In this document: positions 17,233-24,236 of the stretch, piece after piece
Position numbering within the stretch: the first letter of the stretch is position 1
Layout of the letters: each line of letters begins with the position of its first letter
DNA from: Palsa-295 sp963785585
Lineage (GTDB): Bacteria; Acidobacteriota; Terriglobia; Acidiferrales; UBA7541
NCBI GenBank assembly: GCA_963785585.1
Contig: CAWAVW010000004.1
Span: forward strand, 2,728,001-2,792,000
Direction of reading: 5' to 3'
Length of the DNA: 64,000 nucleotides
Made by a program: the position numbers and the translations under genes
Notes under the pieces: generated by a model
The model's input: only the letters and a program-made list of their open reading frames with translations
The model's database searches: none
Told to the model about the DNA's origin: nothing

Positions 17233-20200
17233 TTAGGAATCCAGTCGGACGGGCTCTCCGGCCAGTCCGCTCAATATTTCATTGAATGCGTCCATCTGCA
17301 CTTCGAGTTTCCGAACGAGCTCCGTTGCTGCCTTGAGATCTCCGGCTCGGCTGCTGATTTCCAATTCGAGCGCCGTAAGGTGCGCACCCTTGGTGGAGAA
17401 ATTCCCGATGGCGCCCTTCAGCGAATGCGCCGCGAATTCTAAGCCTTTCGCGTCGCCGGCGGTGAGCGCATCTCGAATCTCCGTCATGCGCCGCGGGCTT
17501 TCCGCGAGAAACAGCGCCGCTAACTCCTTCGCGAGTTCCGCATCTCCCCCGAACGCCGCCAGAATTTCCGCGGTCGGATTGTCGTTGCGCCCCTCGACCA
17601 TCACGGTCTTGGCCGGAGCGGGAATTCGGACTCCCGGCGAAAGCGGAATCGCCGCATCGCTCAGCACGCGGAACAGTTCCTCGGAATTGATCGGTTTCGA
17701 GATGTAGCCGTCCATTCCCGCCGCCAGACATTTTTCCCGGTCGCCCTTCAGCGCATGAGCGGTCATCGCAATGATGGTGGTGCGCGTCCGGGCGCGCGCA
17801 GCGCCGGATTTTTCTCTCTCGCGAATCAGCTTCGTCGCCTGGAATCCGTCCATTTCCGGCATCTGGATGTCCATCAGCACCGCGTCAATGTGCCCGGCGC
17901 GGTCGTCTTCCCAGGCTTTCAGAGCTTCGCTGCCGTTCGAAACCGAAATCACCGTGTGACCATGTTTTTGCAGGAGCTTTTCGGCGAGCACCCGGTTCAC
18001 GGTGTTGTCTTCCGCCAAAAGGATATTCAGCGGACGGCTCGAATGGGCTAGAACTTGCCGGGTGATTACCGCGGACGGCGCCGCATTCGCACCGGTATCG
18101 CCCAACACCGCCGAAACCATGCTTCTCAACTCGGATTCCTTGGCTGGTTTCGTTAAATACCCGTCGATACGCAGACGGGCGCACGTTTCGGCGTCGCCGA
18201 CGCGGTCCGCGGACGTCAATAGAATGATCGACGCCGACGGAGCGAGCGCGCTTCGGCGCACTTCAGCAATGAATTCAAATCCGCTCATGCCCGGCATTTG
18301 ACCATCGGTTATGATCAATCGAAAAGATTCACCGCGCGTCTGGGCGTCTTTCAGGATTTCGATGCCCTCCGAGCCGCAGTGGGCCGCGACGGGACGCATC
18401 TCCCATTCCTTCAGCATTTCCGTCAAAATTTTCCGGTTCGTTGCATTGTCGTCCACAATCAGCGCAGTCACTCCGGCAAGAGCTCCTGGCGAAGAGCGAC
18501 GAGGGGTTGGCGCCTCGTCCGGAACCCGTCCCAGGGTGGTGGTGAAGTGAAACGTGGTTCCCTTGCCCTCCTCGCTTTCGATCCAGATTCTTCCGTCCAT
18601 CATGTCCACCAGTCGCGTTGAGATCGCCAGGCCGAGGCCCGTGCCGCCGTATTTGCGCGTAGTGGAGGCGTCCGCCTGGGTGAAGGCTTGAAATACGTGT
18701 TGCTGTTTGGCGGCGGCGATGCCTATTCCGGTGTCGGCGACGGAGATGTGAAGCCGCACATGCGTGGCGCTGTGCGCTTCGATTTCCGTCCAGACAGCAA
18801 TTTCGCCGGTCTGGGTGAACTTGATGGCATTTCCCACCAGATTGGTGATCACCTGCCGCAATCGGGTTGGATCGCCTCGCAACCTTCGAGGCACATCGGG
18901 TTTTACGCGGTACGCCAGTTCCAGGCCTTTTTCCGCGGCGCGCACAGCCAGCGACTTCATGGTGTCGCCAATGCAATTCCGGACGTCCATTTCGATCACT
19001 TCCAGCTCCATGCGTCCGGCTTCGATCTTGGAGAAGTCCAGAATTTCGTTAATCAGCGCCAGCAGCACTTCGGCGGAGCCCTTGGCCATCGAGAGATACT
19101 CGCGTTGTTCTGCGGTCATCTCGGTTGCGAGCGCCAGTTCGGTCATGCCGATCATGCCGTTCAGCGGGGTGCGAATTTCGTGACTCATGTTCGCCAAGAA
19201 ATCGCTTTTGGCGCGGTTGGCCGCGTCGGCCATTTCCCTGGCGCGGTGCATCTCGGTTTCCGCGCTTTTGCGGTCGGTGATATCGAGTACGGTGCCTTCC
19301 ATGCCGGATGGTTCGCCTTCGTCATCGCGCGTGAGGGTGAAGTTACAAAGAATCCAGATCGGAGTTCCGTCCACCTTGAAGACTTCCGCTTCCCAGTTGC
19401 TGATGGTCTCGGTTTCCTTCAGCCGCTCGAAGATGCCCTGGCGTATCTCCGGCGCAACGCAGGCATCGAGCGCGCCGGGCAACATCGCCTGTTGGCGTGA
19501 CGGAAATCCGAAAATTGCGGCGTACGCTTCGTTGCAATCGAACAGGCCGTCTTTGCCGCGGCGAAACATGCCGGCCACGCTTCGCTCGAACAGCGAACGG
19601 TAACGCCGCTCGCTGGCCTCAAGTTCCTGCGCGCTTTTTCCGAAGCGGCGCGCCAGAAACACCGAGAACATGGCGAACGCCAGCGTGAGCGCGGTGACGC
19701 CCACGATTCCCGCCATCCCCAGCGCCGACATCCCGATGGCACGCGACATATCGATCGGCGCCGAGGATGGCACAAAGGAAGCGGCGGCCATGCCGGTGTA
19801 GTGCATCGCGCAGATCGCGGCAGCCATGAACACGGCGCTGCCGGCTTTCCGGAAGCTGAAGGCTTGCTTCATGTCGCGCAGACCAATGGCGATTTTCAGC
19901 GCGGCCATCGACGCGACAATCGCAATCACACAGGAGAGCGCCACGATCCACGGGTTGTAGTGGCAGGTGGCCGCGGCGCGCATCGCGGACATGCCGATGT
20001 AATGCATCGCGCAGATCGCGGTTCCCATCAGCAATCCGCTGCTCACGAGTCTGGCGGTCGTCGCTTCTCTCTGGCTGACGACGTAGAGCGCCACGCCGGA
20101 TGCAAACATCGCGGCTAACAAAGAGAGCAGCACGGTGGGAAGGTCGTAGGCAACCGTGACGGGCATATGAAACGCGAGCATTCCCACATAGTGCATGGCC

Positions 20201-20385
20201 CAAATTCCCAAACCCATGGCTACCGCGCCGCCGACATTCCAAGCGAGGCGCGTGGTGTTTCTGGCCGCGGCGGTGCGCGCGCACAAATCGAGCGCCACGT
20301 AGGATGTGGCGATCGCGATCACGAATGACAAGGCAACAAGCCGGTAATCGTAACTGCCGACCAGCGCCGGGGAAGATGTCAGCAT
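17233..20385 (-). CDS. MHYT-PAS hybrid histidine kinase with two receivers and Hpt
   Basis: 1050 aa membrane sensor kinase. Order: an N-terminal MHYT domain with about 7 TM segments and three conserved M-H-Y-x-G-M motifs (AMHYVGML, AMHYIGMS, AMHYTGMA), thought to bind a metal or sense a diatomic gas; PAS (about 260-370); HisKA with the phospho-histidine in MSHEIRTPLN; HATPase with GNAIKF and GGTGLGLAIS; receiver 1 (TDGQMPGMSG); receiver 2 (MDIQMPEMDG, aspartate intact); and C-terminal Hpt with AAHSLKGAIGNFS. A complete His-Asp-His phosphorelay in one chain. Start ATG 20385 is preferred (GGGAG 6 nt upstream, right before MHYT); an upstream in-frame start at 20448 is possible. No response regulator is adjacent. 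Confidence 0.93.
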   Translation of the reverse strand: MLTSSPALVGSYDYRLVALSFVIAIATSYVALDLCARTAAARNTTRLAWNVGGAVAMGLGIWAMHYVGMLAFHMPVTVAYDLPTVLLSLLAAMFASGVALYVVSQREATTARLVSSGLLMGTAICAMHYIGMSAMRAAATCHYNPWIVALSCVIAIVASMAALKIAIGLRDMKQAFSFRKAGSAVFMAAAICAMHYTGMAAASFVPSSAPIDMSRAIGMSALGMAGIVGVTALTLAFAMFSVFLARRFGKSAQELEASERRYRSLFERSVAGMFRRGKDGLFDCNEAYAAIFGFPSRQQAMLPGALDACVAPEIRQGIFERLKETETISNWEAEVFKVDGTPIWILCNFTLTRDDEGEPSGMEGTVLDITDRKSAETEMHRAREMADAANRAKSDFLANMSHEIRTPLNGMIGMTELALATEMTAEQREYLSMAKGSAEVLLALINEILDFSKIEAGRMELEVIEMDVRNCIGDTMKSLAVRAAEKGLELAYRVKPDVPRRLRGDPTRLRQVITNLVGNAIKFTQTGEIAVWTEIEAHSATHVRLHISVADTGIGIAAAKQQHVFQAFTQADASTTRKYGGTGLGLAISTRLVDMMDGRIWIESEEGKGTTFHFTTTLGRVPDEAPTPRRSSPGALAGVTALIVDDNATNRKILTEMLKEWEMRPVAAHCGSEGIEILKDAQTRGESFRLIITDGQMPGMSGFEFIAEVRRSALAPSASIILLTSADRVGDAETCARLRIDGYLTKPAKESELRSMVSAVLGDTGANAAPSAVITRQVLAHSSRPLNILLAEDNTVNRVLAEKLLQKHGHTVISVSNGSEALKAWEDDRAGHIDAVLMDIQMPEMDGFQATKLIREREKSGAARARTRTTIIAMTAHALKGDREKCLAAGMDGYISKPINSEELFRVLSDAAIPLSPGVRIPAPAKTVMVEGRNDNPTAEILAAFGGDAELAKELAALFLAESPRRMTEIRDALTAGDAKGLEFAAHSLKGAIGNFSTKGAHLTALELEISSRAGDLKAATELVRKLEVQMDAFNEILSGLAGEPVRLDS

Positions 20386-20677
20386 TGCAGACTCCCGCTG
20401 AGCGCGATCCATTCGCGCTGAGCTCAGATCGAGCGTGTATCGGCGCAAGGATCCACACGCGCGTTAATTGTTGGGAACCGTCGCCGCTCTTGCGAGTGGC
20501 AGGAAGGGGAACTACATCTCGATGCTAGACTCTGCGAGATGCGGGGTCAATGGAGATGGCGTGACTGGCAACGTATGCAGCAAGCCCCGCGTGAACGTGA
20601 GGAATTTCTCATCTTCGGGGTTCGAGAGTTAAGATGTGCGCAGCCTGGCGGATTTTTTGAATCGAACGGGAGGGACG

Positions 20678-20950
20678 ATGGCTTCGGAATGCACACACGA
20701 AAATATGATCAAGATCACGCATACGAAAATTCACGTGTGCGAAGAATGCGTGAAAATGCATGACACGTGGGTTCATCTGCGGATGTGCCTGACGTGCGGG
20801 CATGTGGGGTGCTGCGATTCGTCGAAGAATAAACACGCGACGAAGCATTTTCATACGAGCAACCATCCGTTGATCCGGTCGATCGAGCCGGGGGAGCGAT
20901 GGGTGTGGTGTTATGTCGATGAGGTCCAGCCGGGCGAAATTCCGGACTGA
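20678..20950 (+). CDS. Stand-alone UBP-type zinc finger protein
   Basis: 90 aa consisting almost entirely of a ZnF-UBP domain: Cys/His pairs in ECTHEN, VCEEC, MCLTCGHVGCCDSSKNKHATKHFHTSNHPL. In eukaryotes this fold binds the C-terminal tail of free ubiquitin; bacterial single-domain versions are known but have no settled function. The start is ATG 20678 with GGGAGGG just upstream. It is divergent from the histidine kinase and stands alone. Confidence 0.88.
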   Translation: MASECTHENMIKITHTKIHVCEECVKMHDTWVHLRMCLTCGHVGCCDSSKNKHATKHFHTSNHPLIRSIEPGERWVWCYVDEVQPGEIPD

Positions 20951-20993
20951 GGGGCGGCGTTGGATGCGAGGCGAGGCGATCATCGGGCGGGAA

Positions 20994-21023
20994 TTCTAAT
21001 CGCAAAAGTAGTTGCGATTAGAA
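20994..21023. repeat. Perfect 12-bp inverted repeat downstream of the zinc-finger gene
   Basis: Arms TTCTAATCGCAA and TTGCGATTAGAA separated by the 6-nt loop AAGTAG, 43 nt after the zinc-finger stop. There is no T-run, so it is not a canonical Rho-independent terminator; it could be an operator or a transcript-end hairpin. Confidence 0.8.
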
Positions 21024-21505
21024 ATTGATCGGGCGTTTGTTTTCAGCGGTTTACGGTGGTTTCTAATATTGGGAAGGGCGTTTTGGGTGGCGCGACGGAA
21101 GTCGAAAGCATTGAACACAGAGGGCACAGAGGGAAGGCGCACAGAGTCCGCAGAGACAGAAGGGCAAACATGGAAAGTGTGAGGATTCGAAATTGCGGAG
21201 ATGAGGCGCGAGCAGGGCTCTGGAACGAGGGCGAGCGAAAGCGGGCTGGCTTCGCGGCGGCCGCAGGCGGGAGCGCCAGTGCCACCACAGATTGAGTTGC
21301 GGCCAAGTTGTCGGGCAACGTACATGGTGCGGCCTCGATGGGCGTCGTTATGACACACGACTGATGGTAACATAATAGTACATGTACGTCAAGGATAAAG
21401 TCGAGGTCGGGCGAAAAAGCAGAGCGTAAAGGGCGGTTGGTGTAAGAGTGGCGGAGAATCTGGTGCAGATGAGTCTCAACCCGCACCCTTGCCTGCGGCA
21501 AGGAT

Positions 21506-21557
21506 GCGGCACCCGAAAATTCAACGGCGGCGTCTCGGAAGCGTGAGCCACCCGCCA
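21506..21557. repeat. 52-bp element, copy 1
   Basis: Begins GCGGCACCCGAAAATTCAAC and ends CACCCGCCA; 47 of 52 bases agree with copy 2 at 22626-22677. It lies 134 nt upstream of the 254-aa membrane protein gene. Confidence 0.85.
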
Positions 21558-21691
21558 CTTCCTTCCACGCAGGGCGTGAATCCTGCTATCGTGTGCCCCA
21601 TGATTCCCGTAGGACTCCTCGTAATCGCAACGCTACGAACGTCCTTCCTGCGACGGAAGTTCAAAGCTAAGATTGCAAGCGGAGGCGTTTC

Positions 21692-22456
21692 GTGACAAGT
21701 CTCGCGCTAGCAATCGTGTTCGTCGCTGTCCTGTGGGTGTTGGAGCGCAACAAGGCTTGGAGCGCGGTGTGGAGGGGTACAAAGCGCGCCTCGAAAACGT
21801 TGCTCCAAATCGTGGCCATTCTTATTGCAAGCGGCCTAGTCTTGTGGGGAATTTTCGCCCTCATCAAATCTCACAACGATGCCGTGGCCAAGCGAGTCAA
21901 GGAAAAGCGCGACGAAGAGCGGACACAACTATTGAGCAAGCTGGAACCACAAGTGTGTGGCCCGAATTCTAAGTTGGTCACGCGGGTGGACCCCGGTGTG
22001 TTTTGGCCGAAGGGCACCGTCGCGTGCGCAGACCAATCCAATGTGCTCATCGGATTGTCTGAAGAAGCCTGCGCAAAAGTCATGGCCTCGATTCCCGAAT
22101 ATGCGTGCAAGCCGCTCCGCACGATTGAGCCGCCTTACCCCACAGGCTTTCGTCCTGTGCACGAGCAGAGTTTTTCTGACTGGTTGGCCGCCAAGCAGCG
22201 AAAGGGTGAGCGAGTCGAGCCACGGCAACCGAGGTCCGAAACACAATTGCGCGTAATCGATTCGGGTTACGCGAAAGATTTAACGACTACGAAGAGCGGA
22301 AGTCTAAGATGCGCCACGCTTCGCGTGGGTGACGTCGTGACCCTAATTAGCTCTGACGATGGTAGTTATCCTCCGCAGGTGCAAGTGCGTACAGCGGATG
22401 GCGTCGTGGGATGGGCCCGACAGGAGAACTTTGAAGTGGTTCACGAAAAGAATTGA
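21692..22456 (+). CDS. Membrane-anchored protein with C-terminal SH3-like region, unknown function
   Basis: 254 aa, no family recognised. Two N-terminal hydrophobic segments (about residues 3-17 and 37-58) are followed by a charged, probably coiled-coil stretch (HNDAVAKRVKEKRDEERTQL), a Cys-containing middle (cysteines at VCGPN, ACADQ, EACAK and YACKP), and a C-terminal region VGDVVTLISSDDGS...VGWARQENFEV that resembles bacterial SH3 domains. GTG start with GGAGG 6 nt upstream. It is more A/T-rich and less biased in codons than its neighbours, consistent with acquisition. Preceded by the 52-bp element. Confidence 0.7.
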   Translation: MTSLALAIVFVAVLWVLERNKAWSAVWRGTKRASKTLLQIVAILIASGLVLWGIFALIKSHNDAVAKRVKEKRDEERTQLLSKLEPQVCGPNSKLVTRVDPGVFWPKGTVACADQSNVLIGLSEEACAKVMASIPEYACKPLRTIEPPYPTGFRPVHEQSFSDWLAAKQRKGERVEPRQPRSETQLRVIDSGYAKDLTTTKSGSLRCATLRVGDVVTLISSDDGSYPPQVQVRTADGVVGWARQENFEVVHEKN

Positions 22457-22536
22457 TTAGAGCCCTTACATATTGTCGAACTGGCGGGTGGCCGACCCTT
22501 TCGCGTCACTGCTTTGGATGTTCCGGGTACCGCATG

Positions 22537-22560
22537 CTTTGTCCGCCCCGGCGGACAAAG
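22537..22560. repeat. Near-continuous 24-bp palindrome
   Basis: CTTTGTCCGCC, two bases CC, then GGCGGACAAAG: perfect 11-bp arms. It lies 81 nt after the 254-aa gene, in a 256-nt space that also holds the second 52-bp element. No T-run. Confidence 0.8.
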
Positions 22561-22625
22561 GGTGCGTAACGTGAACGTCATCACTCCCTCGAACAGAATC
22601 GATCGGCGATATAGCACCGCCAAGT

Positions 22626-22677
22626 GCGGCACCCGAAAATTCAACCGCGGCGTTTTGGAAGGGTGAGTCACCCGCCA
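22626..22677. repeat. 52-bp element, copy 2
   Basis: 47 of 52 bases agree with copy 1 at 21506-21557, same orientation. Ends 35 nt before the start of the 80-aa membrane protein gene. Confidence 0.85.
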
Positions 22678-22712
22678 ATCGTGTAGTTGACGCAACTTAG
22701 AAGGGGCAATAC

Positions 22713-22955
22713 ATGACAACAGTCGCAAGGCTTGCCGCAACATGGATCTTCGCGATTCTTATCGCGATCTCTTGTCGGCAGTGGTTGCCCCACTGGAAGG
22801 GGCCAATTTTCCCTGGTCGAGGAATGAGGGGCCTGGGCTATTTCGTTCCTTGGAACAAATTCACTTTCTGGGTTTGTCTATTTGCCGCTGCGATCGGAAC
22901 CGTAGTCATCCTGGCACAAGCTTTCGTGCGCGATGTTAGCCCCCAAGTTCAATAA
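22713..22955 (+). CDS. Small two-TM membrane protein, unknown function
   Basis: 80 aa. Two hydrophobic segments (TTVARLAATWIFAILIAIS near the N-terminus and FWVCLFAAAIGTVVILAQAF near the C-terminus) flank a Gly/Pro/Trp-rich loop. AAGGGG lies 7 nt upstream of the ATG. No homologue is recognised. It shares the islet and the upstream 52-bp element with the 254-aa membrane protein. Reality as a gene rests on the Shine-Dalgarno and the coherent membrane topology. Confidence 0.5.
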   Translation: MTTVARLAATWIFAILIAISCRQWLPHWKGPIFPGRGMRGLGYFVPWNKFTFWVCLFAAAIGTVVILAQAFVRDVSPQVQ

Positions 22956-23158
22956 TACAATCCGCCGGGTCACAACATGGCTACCTCTATTTCTGCTGCG
23001 CACCGAAACCTTCAATGACCTCCGTTTCGATGGCGTCGAGCGCCTTGGAATACTCCAGGTATTGACGAAGCGCCGTAAGCATGAGTTTTGGACCGTCTGG
23101 ACGGGTCTGAGCAGATAATGACCCGACCGAGTTTTTGGACCACGGCGAGTGAGAGAGT

Positions 23159-23353
23159 TTACATGACAACTTTATTGGGCAAGGGGGCGAAGGGCGGCTG
23201 CGTTGTGTTGTATTCCACTCGCCATTTCTCGATCATGATCGGCGCTTCCTTCAACGAGTAAAAAATCTTCCCGTTCAAGCATTCGTCTCGCAGGTTCCCG
23301 TTGAAGTTCTCGCACTAACCAATCTCCTAGGGACCTCCTGGCTCGATGTAGAG
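23159..23353 (-). pseudogene. IS3-family transposase (orfB integrase core) remnant
   Basis: 65 codons matching the C-terminal part of an IS3-family DDE transposase: LYIEPGGP, then CENFNGNLRDECLNGKIFYS, LKEAPIMIEKWRVEYNT. The catalytic glutamate region (SPWENGY in intact proteins) reads P-stop-E-I-G-stop, so the W and Y codons have both become TAG. The upstream part is missing and is replaced by the repeat-rich DNA that begins at about 23354; the end after YNTTQP has also drifted. No terminal inverted repeats were found. Inactive relic. Confidence 0.85.
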
Positions 23354-23391
23354 GGGGCGCCGAGGCTGCGGCGGGAGTTGGGTGGGGGCGT

Positions 23392-23508
23392 GCGAGGCTG
23401 CGGGGTGCTTGAGGCGGACTTGGGTGGCCGGCGGTGGTCCCCCGCCTTTGGCGGGATGCCACCGCACTCCGCGAGAACCGTTGCGGCGGTCGAGGTCGTA
23501 GGGATTCG
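23392..23508. repeat. 117-bp direct repeat, copy 1
   Basis: Begins GCGAGGCTGCGGGGTGCTTG and ends GTAGGGATTCG; near-identical to 23783-23899. It contains a hairpin with outer arms GCGGTGG (23431-23437) and CCACCGC (23459-23465) and inner arms CCCGCC and GGCGGG. Confidence 0.85.
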
Positions 23509-23518
23509 GGCGAAGGCT

Positions 23519-23545
23519 GGCGGGCGTGAAGCCCGCCGCTACAAA
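23519..23545. repeat. Hairpin repeat, copy 1 (GGCGGGC stem)
   Basis: GGCGGGC, loop GTGAA, GCCCGCC, then tail GCTACAAA. Same 27-base sequence at 23963-23989 and 24032-24058. Confidence 0.85.
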
Positions 23546-23701
23546 GGCAAGGGCAAAGGCGAGAACATTCACACAGAGGGCACAGAGAGGGCTCAGAGGT
23601 CACGGAGACGTCTGGCATGAATTGAGGGCCGTGGTCGGCGGCGTAAAATGTGAAGCCGAAGGCAGAAGCAAAAGCAAAGGTGAAGGCGAAGGCAAGGGGC
23701 G

Positions 23702-23732
23702 GCGTAGACGTGGGCGTCTACGCTACGAAAGG
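23702..23732. repeat. Hairpin repeat, variant stem (GCGTAGACG)
   Basis: GCGTAGACG, loop TGGG, CGTCTACGC, then TACGAAAGG. The stem sequence is different from the other copies but still pairs perfectly, and the tail CGCTACRAAAG is shared. Confidence 0.7.
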
Positions 23733-23782
23733 CTGTGATTGGAGCAGCGAATGGATTCGCCTGCGGCGAAAAGCGGGGGCGG

Positions 23783-23899
23783 GCGAGGCTGCGGGGTGCT
23801 TGAGGCGGACGTGGGTGGCCGGCGGTGGTCTCCCGCCGTTGGCGGGATGCCACCGCACTCCGCGAGAACCGTTGCAGCGTTCGAGGTCGTAGGGATTCG
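23783..23899. repeat. 117-bp direct repeat, copy 2
   Basis: Same length and orientation as copy 1 at 23392-23508, with only scattered substitutions. The two hairpin stems are unchanged while the inner loop differs (TTT in copy 1, GTT here). Confidence 0.85.
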
Positions 23900-23962
23900 T
23901 GCGAGGTTGTGCGGCGTGCGCTAACGGGAAATGGGTGAAGGCAACGGCGGAAATCAAAGGCG

Positions 23963-23989
23963 GGCGGGCGTGAAGCCCGCCGCTACAAA
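23963..23989. repeat. Hairpin repeat, copy 2
   Basis: Identical to 23519-23545. With the next copy it forms part of a 69-bp tandem period (both are preceded by GGCGGAAATCAAAG). Confidence 0.85.
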
Positions 23990-24031
23990 AGCGAAGGCGA
24001 AGGCGGAAGGCAAGGGCGGAAATCAAAGACT

Positions 24032-24058
24032 GGCGGGCGTGAAGCCCGCCGCTACAAA
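24032..24058. repeat. Hairpin repeat, copy 3
   Basis: Identical to 23519-23545; offset 69 bp from copy 2. Confidence 0.85.
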
Positions 24059-24236
24059 AGCGAAGGCAAGTCTGGAGCGCGGTTGTGGCGATGAACGATG
24101 GGGCGCGCGGCGGCGGGTGAATGGAGGCTCGCGCGGCGGGCGGTAGATGTGGCAAACTCGATGGTTACGGAAATGCCGCGCGGGTGCGCCGAAGCGGGGT
24201 TGGCGCGAGGTGCGGCGTGGCCAGTCAAAGAGAGCG

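Larger units (their letters stand above)
20951..21691. other. 741-bp intergenic region with repeats
   Basis: No convincing gene. It holds a perfect 12-bp inverted repeat (20994-21023), a stretch of ACAGAGG-type repeats at 21115-21165 (related to 23570-23605), and the first copy of a 52-bp element (21506-21557). Short open frames here read as low-complexity or repeat translation. Confidence 0.6.
23354..24236. other. 883-bp repeat-rich, purine-biased intergenic region
   Basis: No convincing gene. It contains two copies of a 117-bp element, four hairpins of one family with a shared tail, and long runs of GAAGGC/AAGGC-like units on the + strand (for example 23545-23565, 23655-23698, 23985-24015). 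Open frames here are translations of repeats. Confidence 0.75.

Noticed and set aside
22987..23169. 60-codon open frame on the - strand downstream of the transposase relic
   Set aside because: No Shine-Dalgarno, no domain, and it lies in degraded sequence next to the IS remnant.
23354..24236. Possible CRISPR array
   Set aside because: Repeats are few, of unequal spacing, differ in type and lack unique spacers; there are no cas genes.
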